From Blastococcus aggregatus (GTDB lineage Bacteria; Actinomycetota; Actinomycetes; Mycobacteriales; Geodermatophilaceae), in the NCBI RefSeq assembly GCF_900221005.1, contig NZ_OBQI01000005.1, positions 124,001 through 188,000 on the forward strand: DNA of 64,000 bases, written 5' to 3'. Under the pieces are notes generated by a model. The model worked only from the letters and a program-made list of their open reading frames with translations, made no database searches and was not told the DNA's origin. This document shows, one piece after another, positions 37,976 through 46,778 of the stretch (positions are counted from its first letter, which is position 1; each line of letters opens with the position of its first letter). The translations under genes and the position numbers were made by a program.

Positions 37976-40053
37976 CCGGCCACCACGGTCGCGGCCTGCT
38001 CGTCGGCGGCCGAGGGGTCGACGTTGGACCGCGAGGCGATCCACGAGACCACCTGCTGCACCGCGTCGTCGACCGGGACGCCGTTGCGCTGGGAGCCGTC
38101 GCGGTAGCGGAAGGAGACCGCGCCCGCCTCGGCATCGGTGGCCCCGGCGATCAGCACGAACGGGATCTTCTGCTTGCTCGCGGTGCGGATCTTCTTCTGC
38201 ATCCGGTCGTCGGAGTCGTCCACCTCGACGCGGACGCCGTGCTGCCGCAGCGACGCGGCGACGTCGGCCAGGTAGGGCACCTGCTCGTCGGTGATCGGGA
38301 TGGCGACGACCTGCACCGGGGCCAGCCACGCCGGGAAGGCGCCGGCGTAGTGCTCGGTGAGGACGCCGAAGAAGCGCTCGATGGACCCGAACAGCGCCCG
38401 GTGCAGCATGACCGGCCGCTGGCGGGAGCCGTCGGCCGCGGTGTACTCCAGACCGAAGCGCTCGGGCAGGTTGAAGTCGACCTGGATGGTCGACATCTGC
38501 CAGGTGCGCCCGATCGCGTCCTTGGCCTGGACGGAGATCTTCGGCCCGTAGAACGCGGCGCCGCCCGGGTCGGGGAAGAGCTCCAGGCCGGAGTCGAGCG
38601 CGGCCTGCCGCAGCGCCTCGGTGGCCACCTCCCAGCTCTCGTCGGTCCCGACCGACTTCTCCGGGTTCCGGGTGGAGAGCTCGAGGTAGAAGTCGCTCAG
38701 GCCGTAGTCCGCCAGCAGCCCCAGCACGAAGTCGAGCAGGCCGCGCAGCTCGCCGGCCATCTGCTCGGGGGTGCAGTAGATGTGCGCGTCGTCCTGGGTG
38801 AATCCGCGGGCGCGGGTCAGCCCGTGCACCACGCCCGACTTCTCGTAGCGGTAGACGGTGCCGAACTCGAACAGCCGGAGCGGCAGCTCCCGGTACGAGC
38901 GGCCGCGCGAGTCGAAGACCAGGTTGTGCATCGGGCAGTTCATCGGCTTGAGGTAGTAGTCCTGCCCCTGCCGCTTGACGTTGCCGTCGGCGTCGCGCTC
39001 CTCGTCCAGGTGCATCGCCGGGTACATGCCCTCGGCGTACCAGTCCAGGTGCCCGGAGGTCTCGAACAGGTGCCCCTTGGTGATGTGCGGGGTGTTGACG
39101 AAGGAGTAGCCGGCCTCCTCGTGCCGCCGCTGGCTGTACTTCTCCAGCTCCCGCCGGATGATGCCGCCCTTGGGGTGGAACACCGCCAGCCCCGACCCCA
39201 CCTGGTCGGGGAAGCTGAACAGGTCCAGCTCGGCGCCCAGGCGGCGGTGGTCGCGGCGCTCGGCCTCGGCGACCTGCTCGAGGTAGGCCTTGTGCGCGTC
39301 CTTGCTCTCCCACGCGGTGCCGTAGATCCGCTGGAGCTGCTTGTTCTCCTCGCTGCCGCGCCAGTACGCCGCCGCGCTCCGGGTCAGGCTGAACGCCGGG
39401 ATGGTGCTGGTGCGCGGCAGGTGCGGCCCGCGGCACAGGTCGGTCCAGACCCGCTCGCCCGAACGCGGGTCCAGGTTGTCGTACATGGTCAGCTGCGCGC
39501 CGCCGACCTCGACGGAGGCGCCGTCGACCTCGGCGGGAGCCTCCCCGGCGCCGCCCTTGAGCCCGATCAGCTCGAGCTTGTAGGGCTCGTGCGCGAGCTC
39601 GGCCTGCGCGTCGGCGTCGCTGATCTCCCGCCGGGAGAAGTTCTGGCCGGCCCGCACGATCTCGGTCATCTTCTTCTCGAGGGCGGTGAGGTCCTCGGGG
39701 GTGAAGGGCCGCTCGGGGTCGAAGTCGTAGTAGAAGCCGTTCTCCACCGGCGGGCCGATGCCCAACCGGGTGCCCGGGAAGAGCTCCTGCACGGCCTGTG
39801 CCAGCACGTGCGCCGCGGAGTGCCGGATGACCGCTCGGCCGTCCGCGCTGGCGGCCGGGACCGGTTCGACGTCGGCGTCGGCGTCCGGGGCCCAGGTCAG
39901 GTCCTTGAGGTCACCGCCGGCCACGTCCCGGACGACGACGGCGCCGTCGGGGCCCTTGAGCGGGACGCCGGCGTCCTTGAGCGCCTGCATCGCCGTCGTC
40001 CCGGCCGGCACCCGCACGGTCGCGGTGGCGGGAGGCGAGGGCGGGGTCGACAC
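37972..40053 (-). CDS. thrS: Threonyl-tRNA synthetase
   Basis: This class IIa synthetase has 693 residues. It contains an N-terminal TGS domain, the editing domain with [10 protein letters not shown], the catalytic domain with [12 protein letters not shown] and [14 protein letters not shown], and a C-terminal anticodon-binding domain (VQVVAIPI). The start is GTG 40053 ([15 protein letters not shown]) with GGAGAG at good spacing; longer forms are not supported. It is the first gene of the thrS-HIT-pgsA-patA-pimA run. Confidence 0.95.
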   Translation of the reverse strand: MSTPPSPPATATVRVPAGTTAMQALKDAGVPLKGPDGAVVVRDVAGGDLKDLTWAPDADADVEPVPAASADGRAVIRHSAAHVLAQAVQELFPGTRLGIGPPVENGFYYDFDPERPFTPEDLTALEKKMTEIVRAGQNFSRREISDADAQAELAHEPYKLELIGLKGGAGEAPAEVDGASVEVGGAQLTMYDNLDPRSGERVWTDLCRGPHLPRTSTIPAFSLTRSAAAYWRGSEENKQLQRIYGTAWESKDAHKAYLEQVAEAERRDHRRLGAELDLFSFPDQVGSGLAVFHPKGGIIRRELEKYSQRRHEEAGYSFVNTPHITKGHLFETSGHLDWYAEGMYPAMHLDEERDADGNVKRQGQDYYLKPMNCPMHNLVFDSRGRSYRELPLRLFEFGTVYRYEKSGVVHGLTRARGFTQDDAHIYCTPEQMAGELRGLLDFVLGLLADYGLSDFYLELSTRNPEKSVGTDESWEVATEALRQAALDSGLELFPDPGGAAFYGPKISVQAKDAIGRTWQMSTIQVDFNLPERFGLEYTAADGSRQRPVMLHRALFGSIERFFGVLTEHYAGAFPAWLAPVQVVAIPITDEQVPYLADVAASLRQHGVRVEVDDSDDRMQKKIRTASKQKIPFVLIAGATDAEAGAVSFRYRDGSQRNGVPVDDAVQQVVSWIASRSNVDPSAADEQAATVVAG

Positions 40054-40138
40054 GAGAGCTCTCCAAGGGTGGGAAGGGTGGGACGAGGCAGATCGGGGTG
40101 CAACGGATACCGGGAGGGAGCCTAGTGCGCGACCGGGC

Positions 40139-41272
40139 TCAGCCCGGGACGACTTCCAGTCCGGCGTCCACCGCACCCCTGCGGTCCAGGACACCCGCGA
40201 TCCGCGTGAAGCTCTCCGGGTCGGCCGGCACGATGCGCACGCCGTCGTCGCCGATCTCGATCCGCAGCGGCACCGCCTCGGCCTTCGAGACGGTGAACCG
40301 CCCGTCCGCGCCGCGGGAGAAGGTGAACCGGGCGGCCACCGAGTCCTCCGTCGGGTACCCCTGGGTCGAGTGCTCGGCGAGATGGTTGCCCAGGCCGTAG
40401 GCGACCCACTCGCCGCCGATCCGCTCGACGGGCTGCACGACGTGCGCGTGGTGACCGAGCACCAGGTCCACGTCCGGGGACGCCAGCAGCGTCCGGACGG
40501 CGGCCACCTGGGCCTCGGTCGGGTCGTTGTCGTACTCCCGGCAGCAGTGCAGGCTCGCGACGACGACGTCGGCCCCCGCGGCGCGTGCCCGGGCCGCCGC
40601 GGCCAGCACCCCGCCGAGATCCGGCACGGCGGCGACGTCGACCGCCCACTCGCGCCCTCGTGGCAGCGGCACCCCGTTGAGGCCGTACGTCGCGGCGACG
40701 TGCCCGATCCGCACGCCTCCGACGTCGACGATCGTCGGCTCCCGGCTCGCCGATGCGCTGCGGTGGGTACCGGCGTGCGCGATCCCGGCCGCGTCGAGGG
40801 CGTCGAGAGTGCGGGTGAGGCCGTCGAACCCGTCGTCGAGCGAGTGGTTGGACGCGGTCGAGCACAGGTCGTACCCGGCTGCGTCGAGGGCGTCGACGAT
40901 CTCCGGCTGCACCGCGAAGCTCGGATAGCCGCGGTACGGCCCGCCCGCGGCGGCGACGGGCGTCTCGAGGTGGCAGATCGCCAGATCGGCCCCGCCGATC
41001 AGCCCGGCGACCGGCGCGAACACCCCGGTGAAGTCGTAGCTGCCGTCCGGTTGCCGCGCTCCGTCGGTGAGCGCCCCGTCCTGGTGGACCAGCACGTCGC
41101 CGGTGGCGAGCAGCGTGACGCTGTCGGGCGCCGGGGGCGCGGACGGTTCGGTCGGCGCGGTCGGCGCGGTCGACGGCACGTCGGCCGAGGACGGGTCGGC
41201 CGGCGCCTCGGAGCAGCCGGCCGCGAGCAGCAGCACCATGGCTGCGAGGGCGGCGGATCGGCGGCGGAGCAC
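40139..41272 (-). CDS. CapA-family (poly-gamma-glutamate biosynthesis-like) lipoprotein
   Basis: The 377-residue protein starts at GTG 41272 with a lipoprotein signal peptide ([20 protein letters not shown]; lipobox LAAGC). A PT-rich linker precedes a CapA domain (PF09587-like metallophosphoesterase) with [32 protein letters not shown] and [12 protein letters not shown]. CapA-like proteins are membrane-associated phosphoesterases; their substrate is often unknown. It is a single-gene unit convergent to nothing near, located between thrS and a MOSC gene on the same strand. Confidence 0.88.
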   Translation of the reverse strand: MLRRRSAALAAMVLLLAAGCSEAPADPSSADVPSTAPTAPTEPSAPPAPDSVTLLATGDVLVHQDGALTDGARQPDGSYDFTGVFAPVAGLIGGADLAICHLETPVAAAGGPYRGYPSFAVQPEIVDALDAAGYDLCSTASNHSLDDGFDGLTRTLDALDAAGIAHAGTHRSASASREPTIVDVGGVRIGHVAATYGLNGVPLPRGREWAVDVAAVPDLGGVLAAAARARAAGADVVVASLHCCREYDNDPTEAQVAAVRTLLASPDVDLVLGHHAHVVQPVERIGGEWVAYGLGNHLAEHSTQGYPTEDSVAARFTFSRGADGRFTVSKAEAVPLRIEIGDDGVRIVPADPESFTRIAGVLDRRGAVDAGLEVVPG

Positions 41273-41282
41273 GAACCGGACG

Positions 41283-41837
41283 CTAGAGCAGAACGGCGTC
41301 CCCCACCGCGATCTCGCCCGGCTGTCGCACCTCGGCGTAGACACCCAGGCAGTGCTTCGGCGTCCGGGTGACGGCCAGCTCCGCGTCGCCGATGCGCAGC
41401 GTGCGCCCCACCCAGGTGCGCTCGTCGCCGCCGTCGGCCAGGTCGAGCAGCACGTTGGCGCGCGGGTCGTCCGCCGAGCACCCCTCGGGGACGTCGCCGG
41501 CCGCGGCCCGCTCGATCGCCTGCCGCGAGACCAGGTGCACCGCCGCGACGTCGGCCGCCGACCCCTGAGCGGCGCGCAACCGGACCTCCCGGCCGAGCAC
41601 GTCGGACACGGCGCGCGCGTCGGCGTCGGGATGGCCCGTCGGCTGCACCGCGGCGAGCCCGGGAGCGTGCTTGCCGCGCACCGTCTCGCCGGTCGCCGCG
41701 TCGACCACCGACCAGACCCGGTCCCCCTCGGGTCCGGCGACGTCGAGGCGCACCCGGTCGCGGGCGGTGCTCCCGAGCGACTTCACCGGGTAGATCCACA
41801 GGCGCGCCACGCGGCCGGCCGTCGTCGTCGTCGTCAC
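41283..41837 (-). CDS. MOSC-domain protein
   Basis: The 184-residue protein has an N-terminal beta-barrel motif (RVARLWIYPVKSLG) and a MOSC domain with the conserved cysteine in TRTPKHCLGVYAEV, which binds molybdenum-sulphur in the MOCO sulphurase C-terminal family. The start is GTG 41837. It diverges from the copper lipoprotein gene 212 bases away. Its substrate is unknown. Confidence 0.85.
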   Translation of the reverse strand: MTTTTTAGRVARLWIYPVKSLGSTARDRVRLDVAGPEGDRVWSVVDAATGETVRGKHAPGLAAVQPTGHPDADARAVSDVLGREVRLRAAQGSAADVAAVHLVSRQAIERAAAGDVPEGCSADDPRANVLLDLADGGDERTWVGRTLRIGDAELAVTRTPKHCLGVYAEVRQPGEIAVGDAVLL

Positions 41838-41877
41838 GAGCCGAATCTAGGCGCCGGGAGCGTCCGGTCCCACCGTC

Positions 41878-41905
41878 GTGCACGGGATGTGCACGGGCCT
41901 GCACG
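41878..41905. repeat. Three 11-bp spaced GTGCAC/TGCACG motifs (operator-like iterons)
   Basis: GTGCACGGG occurs at 41878 and again at 41889, and TGCACG recurs at 41900, so the motifs are spaced exactly 11 bases apart, one turn of the helix. GTGCAC is itself a palindrome. The array lies in the divergent region between the MOSC gene and the copper lipoprotein gene, 173 bases upstream of the lipoprotein start. It looks like a binding site for a multimeric regulator. Confidence 0.5.
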
Positions 41906-42049
41906 AACGGTCCCGGCTCGCGGACGCGCGGGCGGGGCGGGTCCGCGGGAGTGACGCGCAGCACCCTGCGGACAGCGCCGACCAGGAACCTCTCCGGTCA
42001 TGGCGGCCGGCAGGGCGTCGTCCGCCCAGGTCGAAGGCGAGGTTCAGAC

Positions 42050-42883
42050 ATGACGGGACGGACACGGCTGAGTCGCTGGTCCTCGGGGGGTGCCGCCCTG
42101 CTGATGGCCGCCGCCCTGGCTGCCTGCGGTTCGGACGACGACGGCGGGGACGACGGCGGCTCTGCGGCCGCGGAGACCAGCGCCTCCGAGGAGAGCGCCG
42201 ACCCCGCCGAGTTCTGCGAGGCATCGGTCGACCTCGAGGGCGCGTTCTCGATGGGCCCCCAGGTGGACGACACGGCACCGCCCGAGGAGCAGCAGGCCGC
42301 GCTGGAGGAGTTCGGCGCCACGGTGGAGCCCCTGCTCGCCGACGTGGAGGAGACCGCGCCCGAGGAGATCTCCGAGGACGTCACGACTGCCGCAGGCATC
42401 GTCCGCGAGGCCCTCGAGAGCGGCGACCCCTCCGCGATGGAGGGCCCGGAGTTCCAGGAGGCCGACGACAACATCGACGAGTACATGCTCGCCGAGTGCG
42501 GCTACGAGCAGGTCGAGGCCACCGGCGTGGACTACGAGTACGAGGGACTGCCCGAGTCCGTGCCCGCCGGCGTCGTGGCGGTGACCCTGACGAACGAGGG
42601 CACGGAGCTGCACGAGATCGGCATCGCCCGGATCAACGACGACGTCACCGAGCCGATCGAGGAGCTGCTCACCCTCCCCGAGGAGGAGGTCTTCTCGAAG
42701 CTGGAGCTGAAGGGCGTCACCGTGGTGGAGCCCGGCCAGTCGGAGACCACCTTCATGCGCATGGACGAGGGCCGGTACGGCGCGGCCTGCTTCATCCCCG
42801 AGGGGACGACGAGCATGGAGATGCCGGGCATGGGCGCACCCCACTTCACGATGGGCATGTTCGCGGAGTTCACGGCCGAGTGA
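42050..42883 (+). CDS. Lipoprotein with cupredoxin-like C-terminal domain
   Basis: The 277-residue protein starts at ATG 42050. A signal peptide ends in the lipobox AALAACGSDD, then an acidic linker follows, then a helical domain (about 50-155) and a C-terminal beta domain (about 155-277). That domain has His in TELHEIGIAR, Cys in YGAACFIPEG and His/Met in APHFTMGM, which is the order His-Cys-His-Met of type 1 copper proteins, although the Cys-His spacing of 18 is unusually long. The GTGA-coupled downstream gene is a multicopper oxidase, so this may be a surface copper donor or electron partner. The family is not one I can name. Confidence 0.75.
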   Translation: MTGRTRLSRWSSGGAALLMAAALAACGSDDDGGDDGGSAAAETSASEESADPAEFCEASVDLEGAFSMGPQVDDTAPPEEQQAALEEFGATVEPLLADVEETAPEEISEDVTTAAGIVREALESGDPSAMEGPEFQEADDNIDEYMLAECGYEQVEATGVDYEYEGLPESVPAGVVAVTLTNEGTELHEIGIARINDDVTEPIEELLTLPEEEVFSKLELKGVTVVEPGQSETTFMRMDEGRYGAACFIPEGTTSMEMPGMGAPHFTMGMFAEFTAE

Positions 42884-44286
42884 CGGGAGGTCCGCACGCG
42901 CCGGCCACCCGGCGCCAGTTCCTCGGCCTCACCGCAGCGGCCGGCTTCGCGCTCGTCACCGGCTGCTCGGCGCGGCAGCCGACGGCCGCAGGCCCCTCGA
43001 CCTCGACCCCGGGGGGCCTGCGGCTGACGGCCGCGCCGATGCGGGTGGACCTGGCCGGCTCCGAGATCCCGACGTGGGGGTACGGCACGCTGCCCGGCCC
43101 GGAGATCCGGCTCCGGGCCGGCGACCGCCTGCGGGTGGAGCTGGACAACGAGCTCCCGGACGACACGACGATCCACTGGCACGGCCTGGCGCCACCGAAC
43201 CGGATGGACGGCGTCCCCGGGCTGACCCAGGACCCGGTCGCTCCGGGCGAGCGCTTCACCTACGAGTTCGAGACGCCGACCGCCGGCTCGTTCATGTACC
43301 ACGCGCACGTCGGGATGCAGCTCGACCGCGGGCTGTACGGACCGCTCGTCGTCGAGCCGCGGTCGGAGGAGCTCTCCTACGACCGCGAGTACACGCTGAT
43401 GCTCGACGACTGGCGGGACGGCATGGACGCCCACGGCGGGCACGGCGCGGACGCCGGGCACGGGTCCGCCGCCGAGGACGACGGCGGCGACGCGGTCTCC
43501 TTCGGCGGGCGGTCCTATCCCCTGCTGCTGGTCAACGGACGGCCGCCGGAGGACCCACCGGTGCTCGAGACCCGGCCGGGCGACCGGTTGCGGCTGCGCG
43601 TCATGAACATCGCGGCCGACACCGGCTTCCGGTTCGCGATCGCCGGGCACCGGTTGACGGTCACGCACACCGACGGGATGCCGGTCGAGCCGATTCCGGT
43701 CGACGCCCTGCGGCTGGGCATGGGCGAGCGGTACGACGTCCTGGTCGAGTCCGCGCAGCGCGGCGGCGCCTGGCAGGTCGGCGTCCAGGCGGAGGGCCGC
43801 GGGGGCTGGGGCCGGGCCGTCCTCCGGTACGGCGGCAGCCCGGCGTCGTCGCCGCCCGCCGTCGCACAGCGGCCCGGTGAACTGGACGGCCGGCTGGTGG
43901 CCTACGCCGACCTGCTGGCCCGGGAGCCGCTGACGCTGCCCGCAGGCTCGCCCGACCGGGTGTACGACCTGGAGCTCTCCGGGACCCAGATCGGCGGGCA
44001 GAGCTACCCCGACGCTGATCCGTTGCCCGTGGCCGAGGGCGAGTGGGTCCGCATCACGATGCGCAACACCAGCGCGAAGTGGCACCCGATGCACCTGCAC
44101 GGCCACCACTTCCAGGTGCTGACGCCCACCGGCCGCGGTCCGGTCAAGGACACCGCGACGGTGGCCGCGCGCGGCGGCGTCCTGAGCTTCGACTTCCTCG
44201 CCACGAACCCGGGCGACTGGCTGTTCCACTGCCACAACCACCACCACATGGAGGACGGCATGGTGCGGGTGGTGCGCTACCGCTGA
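42880..44286 (+). CDS. Tat-exported multicopper oxidase
   Basis: The 468-residue protein begins at GTG 42880, overlapping the lipoprotein stop (GTGA). It has a twin-arginine signal (ATRRQFLGLTAAAGF) followed by a lipobox-like VTGCSA, so the mature protein may also be lipid-anchored. Copper motifs are HWHG, YHAHVG, HPMHLHGHH and LFHCHNHHHMEDGM, giving the type 1, 2 and 3 sites of a three-domain laccase/CueO-type oxidase. An internal His/Asp-rich loop (DAHGGHGADAGHG) may bind extra copper. It likely oxidises Cu(I) or phenolic substrates at the cell surface. Confidence 0.9.
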   Translation: MTGGPHAPATRRQFLGLTAAAGFALVTGCSARQPTAAGPSTSTPGGLRLTAAPMRVDLAGSEIPTWGYGTLPGPEIRLRAGDRLRVELDNELPDDTTIHWHGLAPPNRMDGVPGLTQDPVAPGERFTYEFETPTAGSFMYHAHVGMQLDRGLYGPLVVEPRSEELSYDREYTLMLDDWRDGMDAHGGHGADAGHGSAAEDDGGDAVSFGGRSYPLLLVNGRPPEDPPVLETRPGDRLRLRVMNIAADTGFRFAIAGHRLTVTHTDGMPVEPIPVDALRLGMGERYDVLVESAQRGGAWQVGVQAEGRGGWGRAVLRYGGSPASSPPAVAQRPGELDGRLVAYADLLAREPLTLPAGSPDRVYDLELSGTQIGGQSYPDADPLPVAEGEWVRITMRNTSAKWHPMHLHGHHFQVLTPTGRGPVKDTATVAARGGVLSFDFLATNPGDWLFHCHNHHHMEDGMVRVVRYR

Positions 44287-44368
44287 CGCGACGGCGATGA
44301 GATCGGACCTGCGCGTCGGTCAGGACACGGGACGGGGCGGAGCACCCGCCCGGATCCGGAGGAGACGC

Positions 44369-44926
44369 ATGGCCAAGCTCGTGTACGGGATGGTGACCTC
44401 GCTGGACGGGTACGCGGTGCCGGCCGACGGCGACCTCGGCGCCGGAGCCGAGGACGAGGAGGTGCACACCTACATCGGGGACCTCTTCCGCGACCTCGGC
44501 ACGTACCTCTACGGCCGGCGCATGTACGAGACGATGGTCTTCTGGGAGACCGCGCACGCCGAACCCGAGGCACCGCCGCACATCGTGCAGTACGCGCGCG
44601 ACTGGCAGGCGGCCGAGAAGGTCGTCTACTCCACGACGCTGGAGTCCGTGTCGAGCGAGAGGACCCGGATCGAGCGGACCTTCGATCCCGGCGCGGTGCG
44701 CAGGCTGAAGGACGAATCCGAGCAGGACCTCTCCGTCGACGGCCCGACCCTGGCTGCGCAGGCGATCGCCGCCGGCCTGGTGGACGAGTACCACCTGTTC
44801 ATCACCACGAGCGTGGTCGGCGGCGGCACGCGCTTCTTCCCCGACGGCGTGCGCCTGGACCTCGACCTGGTCGGAACGCGCGCCTTCGCCGGCGGGCTGA
44901 TCCACGCGCACTACCGGACGCGCTGA
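44369..44926 (+). CDS. Dihydrofolate-reductase/RibD C-terminal-like protein
   Basis: The 185-residue protein starts at ATG 44369 with GGAGGAG upstream (MAKLVYGMVTSLDGYAVPAD). It matches the RibD C-terminal reductase fold: SLDGY near the start, LYGRRMYETM and the NADPH-facing DLSVDGPTLAAQAIAAGLVDEY. Such proteins are common in actinobacteria and of unknown substrate. It lies 82 bases after the multicopper oxidase on the same strand, so linkage to copper is weak. A pair of nested short inverted repeats (about 44933-44988) follows as a possible terminator. Confidence 0.85.
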   Translation: MAKLVYGMVTSLDGYAVPADGDLGAGAEDEEVHTYIGDLFRDLGTYLYGRRMYETMVFWETAHAEPEAPPHIVQYARDWQAAEKVVYSTTLESVSSERTRIERTFDPGAVRRLKDESEQDLSVDGPTLAAQAIAAGLVDEYHLFITTSVVGGGTRFFPDGVRLDLDLVGTRAFAGGLIHAHYRTR

Positions 44927-44996
44927 GAGAGCCAGGGCCCGCACACGACGAAGGACCAGGCTGCCCGTCTCCGGGGAACCTGGCCCTGCGTGCCGG

Positions 44997-45068
44997 TGGG
45001 CGATACTGGGTTCGAACCAGTGACCTCTTCGGTGTGAACGAAGCGCTCTACCACTGAGCCAATCGCCC
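44997..45068 (-). tRNA. tRNA-Val (CAC anticodon)
   Basis: The 72-base cloverleaf is read on the minus strand. The acceptor stem GGGCGAT pairs with ATCGCCC, the discriminator is A, and the T loop is TTCGAAC. The anticodon loop is TTCACAC with CAC at 45034-45036. No CCA is encoded. It lies alone, 1.6 kb from the Gly-Cys-Val tRNA cluster. Confidence 0.95.
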
Positions 45069-45109
45069 GGCACGGTCGCTCGCGACCGCTCCGTCATTCT
45101 GCCAGACGC

Positions 45110-45580
45110 TCACCGCCAGAGCGGAACCCACCCCGGCACCCAACTCGGAACCCCCGTGAGGTGCAGCGCAAGCACGAGGGCGCCGTAGACGCAGGCCGCC
45201 GTCGCCAGCGCCAGGAGCCCGCGCACCCAGACCGGCTGCCTCGTGACCCAGTCGGTCCAGCGGCTCACCTGCGCCTTGGTGAACTCCAGCAGCCGCTCGG
45301 CCCAGGTGAACTCGCTCGCCAGGACGAACAGGCCGGCGATCACGACGAGCCAGCCGGGCCCGGGCAGCGGGATGGTGACCAGGCCGACGCTGACGATCAG
45401 CCCGCCCACCACGCCGACGGCGACCCGGTAGGCATGGTTGGTGCTGCGGCGGGCGGCCAGCCGCCGCCGCCACTTCGCGTCCGCGACGCGCTCGCGCAGG
45501 CTGTTGACGTCGTCCGTGTCGTACCGGGCCCGCCGCTCGCTCCCGGTCTCGCGCTGCGGGTGCCGGTCCGGCGGAGCCAC
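45110..45580 (-). CDS. PGPGW (TIGR02611) family transmembrane protein
   Basis: The C-terminal hydrophobic part carries the family motif PLPGPGWLVV, with about three transmembrane helices. From GTG 45580 the protein has 156 residues. A GTG at 45679 would add 33 basic residues; AGGAG just before 45580 makes the shorter form preferable. It follows tRNA-Val on the same strand. The function of the family is unknown. Confidence 0.75.
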   Translation of the reverse strand: MAPPDRHPQRETGSERRARYDTDDVNSLRERVADAKWRRRLAARRSTNHAYRVAVGVVGGLIVSVGLVTIPLPGPGWLVVIAGLFVLASEFTWAERLLEFTKAQVSRWTDWVTRQPVWVRGLLALATAACVYGALVLALHLTGVPSWVPGWVPLWR

Positions 45581-45796
45581 GGTCTCCTGTCCGCTCAGCG
45601 GGTCACCTCCACGATCCGGGTGCGCCGTCGCGCACTGTCCCGCGCGCGATCTCCGCAGCCTACGTCGGACCCGGGGCACGAAAGCTCCTCGGCAACCTCA
45701 TCGGCCCCGACTGCCACAAACCCGTTTCCGAACGGTCCTCGGCGGACACACACCCCTCCATGACCGACAAGCGTGGCCGGTGCGACAGGTGTGACA

Positions 45797-45819
45797 GGAG
45801 TGACTCACTGCGTCACTCC
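45797..45819. promoter_or_regulatory. Palindromic operator candidate upstream of the ssgA-like gene
   Basis: GGAGTGAC and GTCACTCC form a perfect 8-bp inverted repeat with a 7-base spacer, and AGTGA-C-TCACT at 45799-45809 is a second overlapping palindrome. The AGTGA/TCACT half-sites resemble those reported for BldD in Streptomyces. The site ends 25 bases before the ATG of the SsgA-family gene, which would suit repression. Confidence 0.45.
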
Positions 45820-45844
45820 CCCAGCGGAACGTCGTTGACCTGAC

Positions 45845-46309
45845 ATGACCAGCCGCTGGAACCCCGGTCACACGTCCCCCATCACGCTGCAGCTGATCGG
45901 TCCGCAATCGTGGACCGAGGTGCCGGCGCTGCTCTGCTACGACGCGACGGACCCCTTCGCCGTCCGGATCGCCTTCGGTGACATCGGCGACGACAGCGGC
46001 GCCGTCGACACCGACGAGGGCATCGCCTGGCTGGTCAGCCGCGAGCTGCTCCAGGTCGGCCTCGACCGCCCGTCGGGTGAGGGCGACGTGCGCGTCTGGC
46101 CCGCGCACTCGGCCAGCGACGTGCTCTTCCTGCACCTGCGCGCCCCGTCGGGCGAGGCGCTGTTCGAGCTGTCCCGAGCCGTCGTCGCCGGCTTCCTGCG
46201 GCAGACCGAGGCACTCGTCCCGTCGGGGTCGGAGAGCGAGCTGCTCCACCTCGACGACGAGCTGCACGTGCTCCTGTCCAACGGCGGAGCGGACCCGTCA
46301 GGGCACTGA
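45845..46309 (+). CDS. SsgA-family sporulation/cell-division protein
   Basis: The 154-residue protein aligns with SsgA-like proteins: CYDATDPFAVRIAF, WLVSRELLQVGL, GEGDVRVWPAHS and LHLRAPSGEALFEL occur in the right order. SsgA-like proteins guide septum position and peptidoglycan maintenance during sporulation or multicellular growth, and are restricted to morphologically complex actinomycetes. SsgB is the most widespread member and this could be it, but paralogue identity cannot be settled. It starts at ATG 45845. A tRNA cluster follows on the same strand. Confidence 0.9.
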   Translation: MTSRWNPGHTSPITLQLIGPQSWTEVPALLCYDATDPFAVRIAFGDIGDDSGAVDTDEGIAWLVSRELLQVGLDRPSGEGDVRVWPAHSASDVLFLHLRAPSGEALFELSRAVVAGFLRQTEALVPSGSESELLHLDDELHVLLSNGGADPSGH

Positions 46310-46363
46310 CCTGCAGAAACGTCACCGCCGGACGTCGGGCGACACATCGGGGGGACCCCCTCG

Positions 46364-46392
46364 TTGGACGCCGAAAATCCGTCAGGTAACGT
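46364..46392 (+). promoter_or_regulatory. Promoter of the tRNA Gly-Cys-Val cluster
   Basis: TTGGAC (46364-46369) and TAACGT (46387-46392) are separated by exactly 17 bases and match the sigma-70-type -35 and -10 boxes. Transcription is expected near 46399, just before the first tRNA at 46405. Confidence 0.65.
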
Positions 46393-46404
46393 TCTTCCTG
46401 CAAC

Positions 46405-46476
46405 GCGGATGTGGCTCAGTGGTAGAGCATCACCTTGCCAAGGTGAGGGTCGCGGGTTCGAATCCCGTCATCCGCT
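46405..46476 (+). tRNA. tRNA-Gly (GCC anticodon)
   Basis: The 72-base cloverleaf has acceptor stem GCGGATG/CATCCGC, T loop TTCGAAT and anticodon loop TTGCCAA, with GCC at 46437-46439. The discriminator is T. It is the first of three tRNAs on the plus strand. Confidence 0.96.
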
Positions 46477-46517
46477 CGGAACCTCGGGCGCTGATCGCGA
46501 GATCAGCGCCCGCGTGC

Positions 46518-46588
46518 GGTGGAGTGGCCGAGAGGCGAGGCAACGGCCTGCAAAGCCGTCTACACGGGTTCAAATCCCGTCTCCACCT
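46518..46588 (+). tRNA. tRNA-Cys (GCA anticodon)
   Basis: The 71-base cloverleaf has acceptor stem GGTGGAG/CTCCACC and discriminator T, as expected for tRNA-Cys. The anticodon loop is CTGCAAA with GCA at 46550-46552. Confidence 0.96.
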
Positions 46589-46643
46589 CGTTCTCCTCCG
46601 CGGAGCACGAGCGCGGAGGAGGGACCGGTCGCACGACCGGACC

Positions 46644-46715
46644 GGGCGATTGGCGCAGCGGTAGCGCGCTTCCCTGACACGGAAGAGGTCACTGGTTCGA
46701 TCCCAGTATCGCCCA
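46644..46715 (+). tRNA. tRNA-Val (GAC anticodon)
   Basis: The 72-base cloverleaf has acceptor stem GGGCGAT/ATCGCCC and discriminator A. The anticodon loop is CTGACAC with GAC at 46676-46678. It differs from the CAC tRNA-Val nearby mainly in the D and anticodon arms, and the acceptor stems are the same, suggesting an old duplication. Confidence 0.96.
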
Positions 46716-46719
46716 CCGA

Positions 46720-46755
46720 AGAACCCCAGGACGCCGATCAGGCTCCTGGGGTTCT
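46720..46755 (+). terminator. Terminator after the tRNA cluster
   Basis: A perfect 12-bp stem (AGAACCCCAGGA with TCCTGGGGTTCT) and a 12-base loop begin 5 bases after tRNA-Val. It would end the tRNA transcript and lies just downstream of the convergent methyltransferase remnant. Confidence 0.8.
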
Positions 46756-46778
46756 CTCGTTCCCGGGCCGCGCAGCCC

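Noticed and set aside
44933-44988. Strong terminator after the RibD-like gene
   Set aside because: Only short nested arms (CAGGGCC/GGCCCTG with a 42-base loop, CCAGG/CCTGG) are seen, too weak to list as a terminator.
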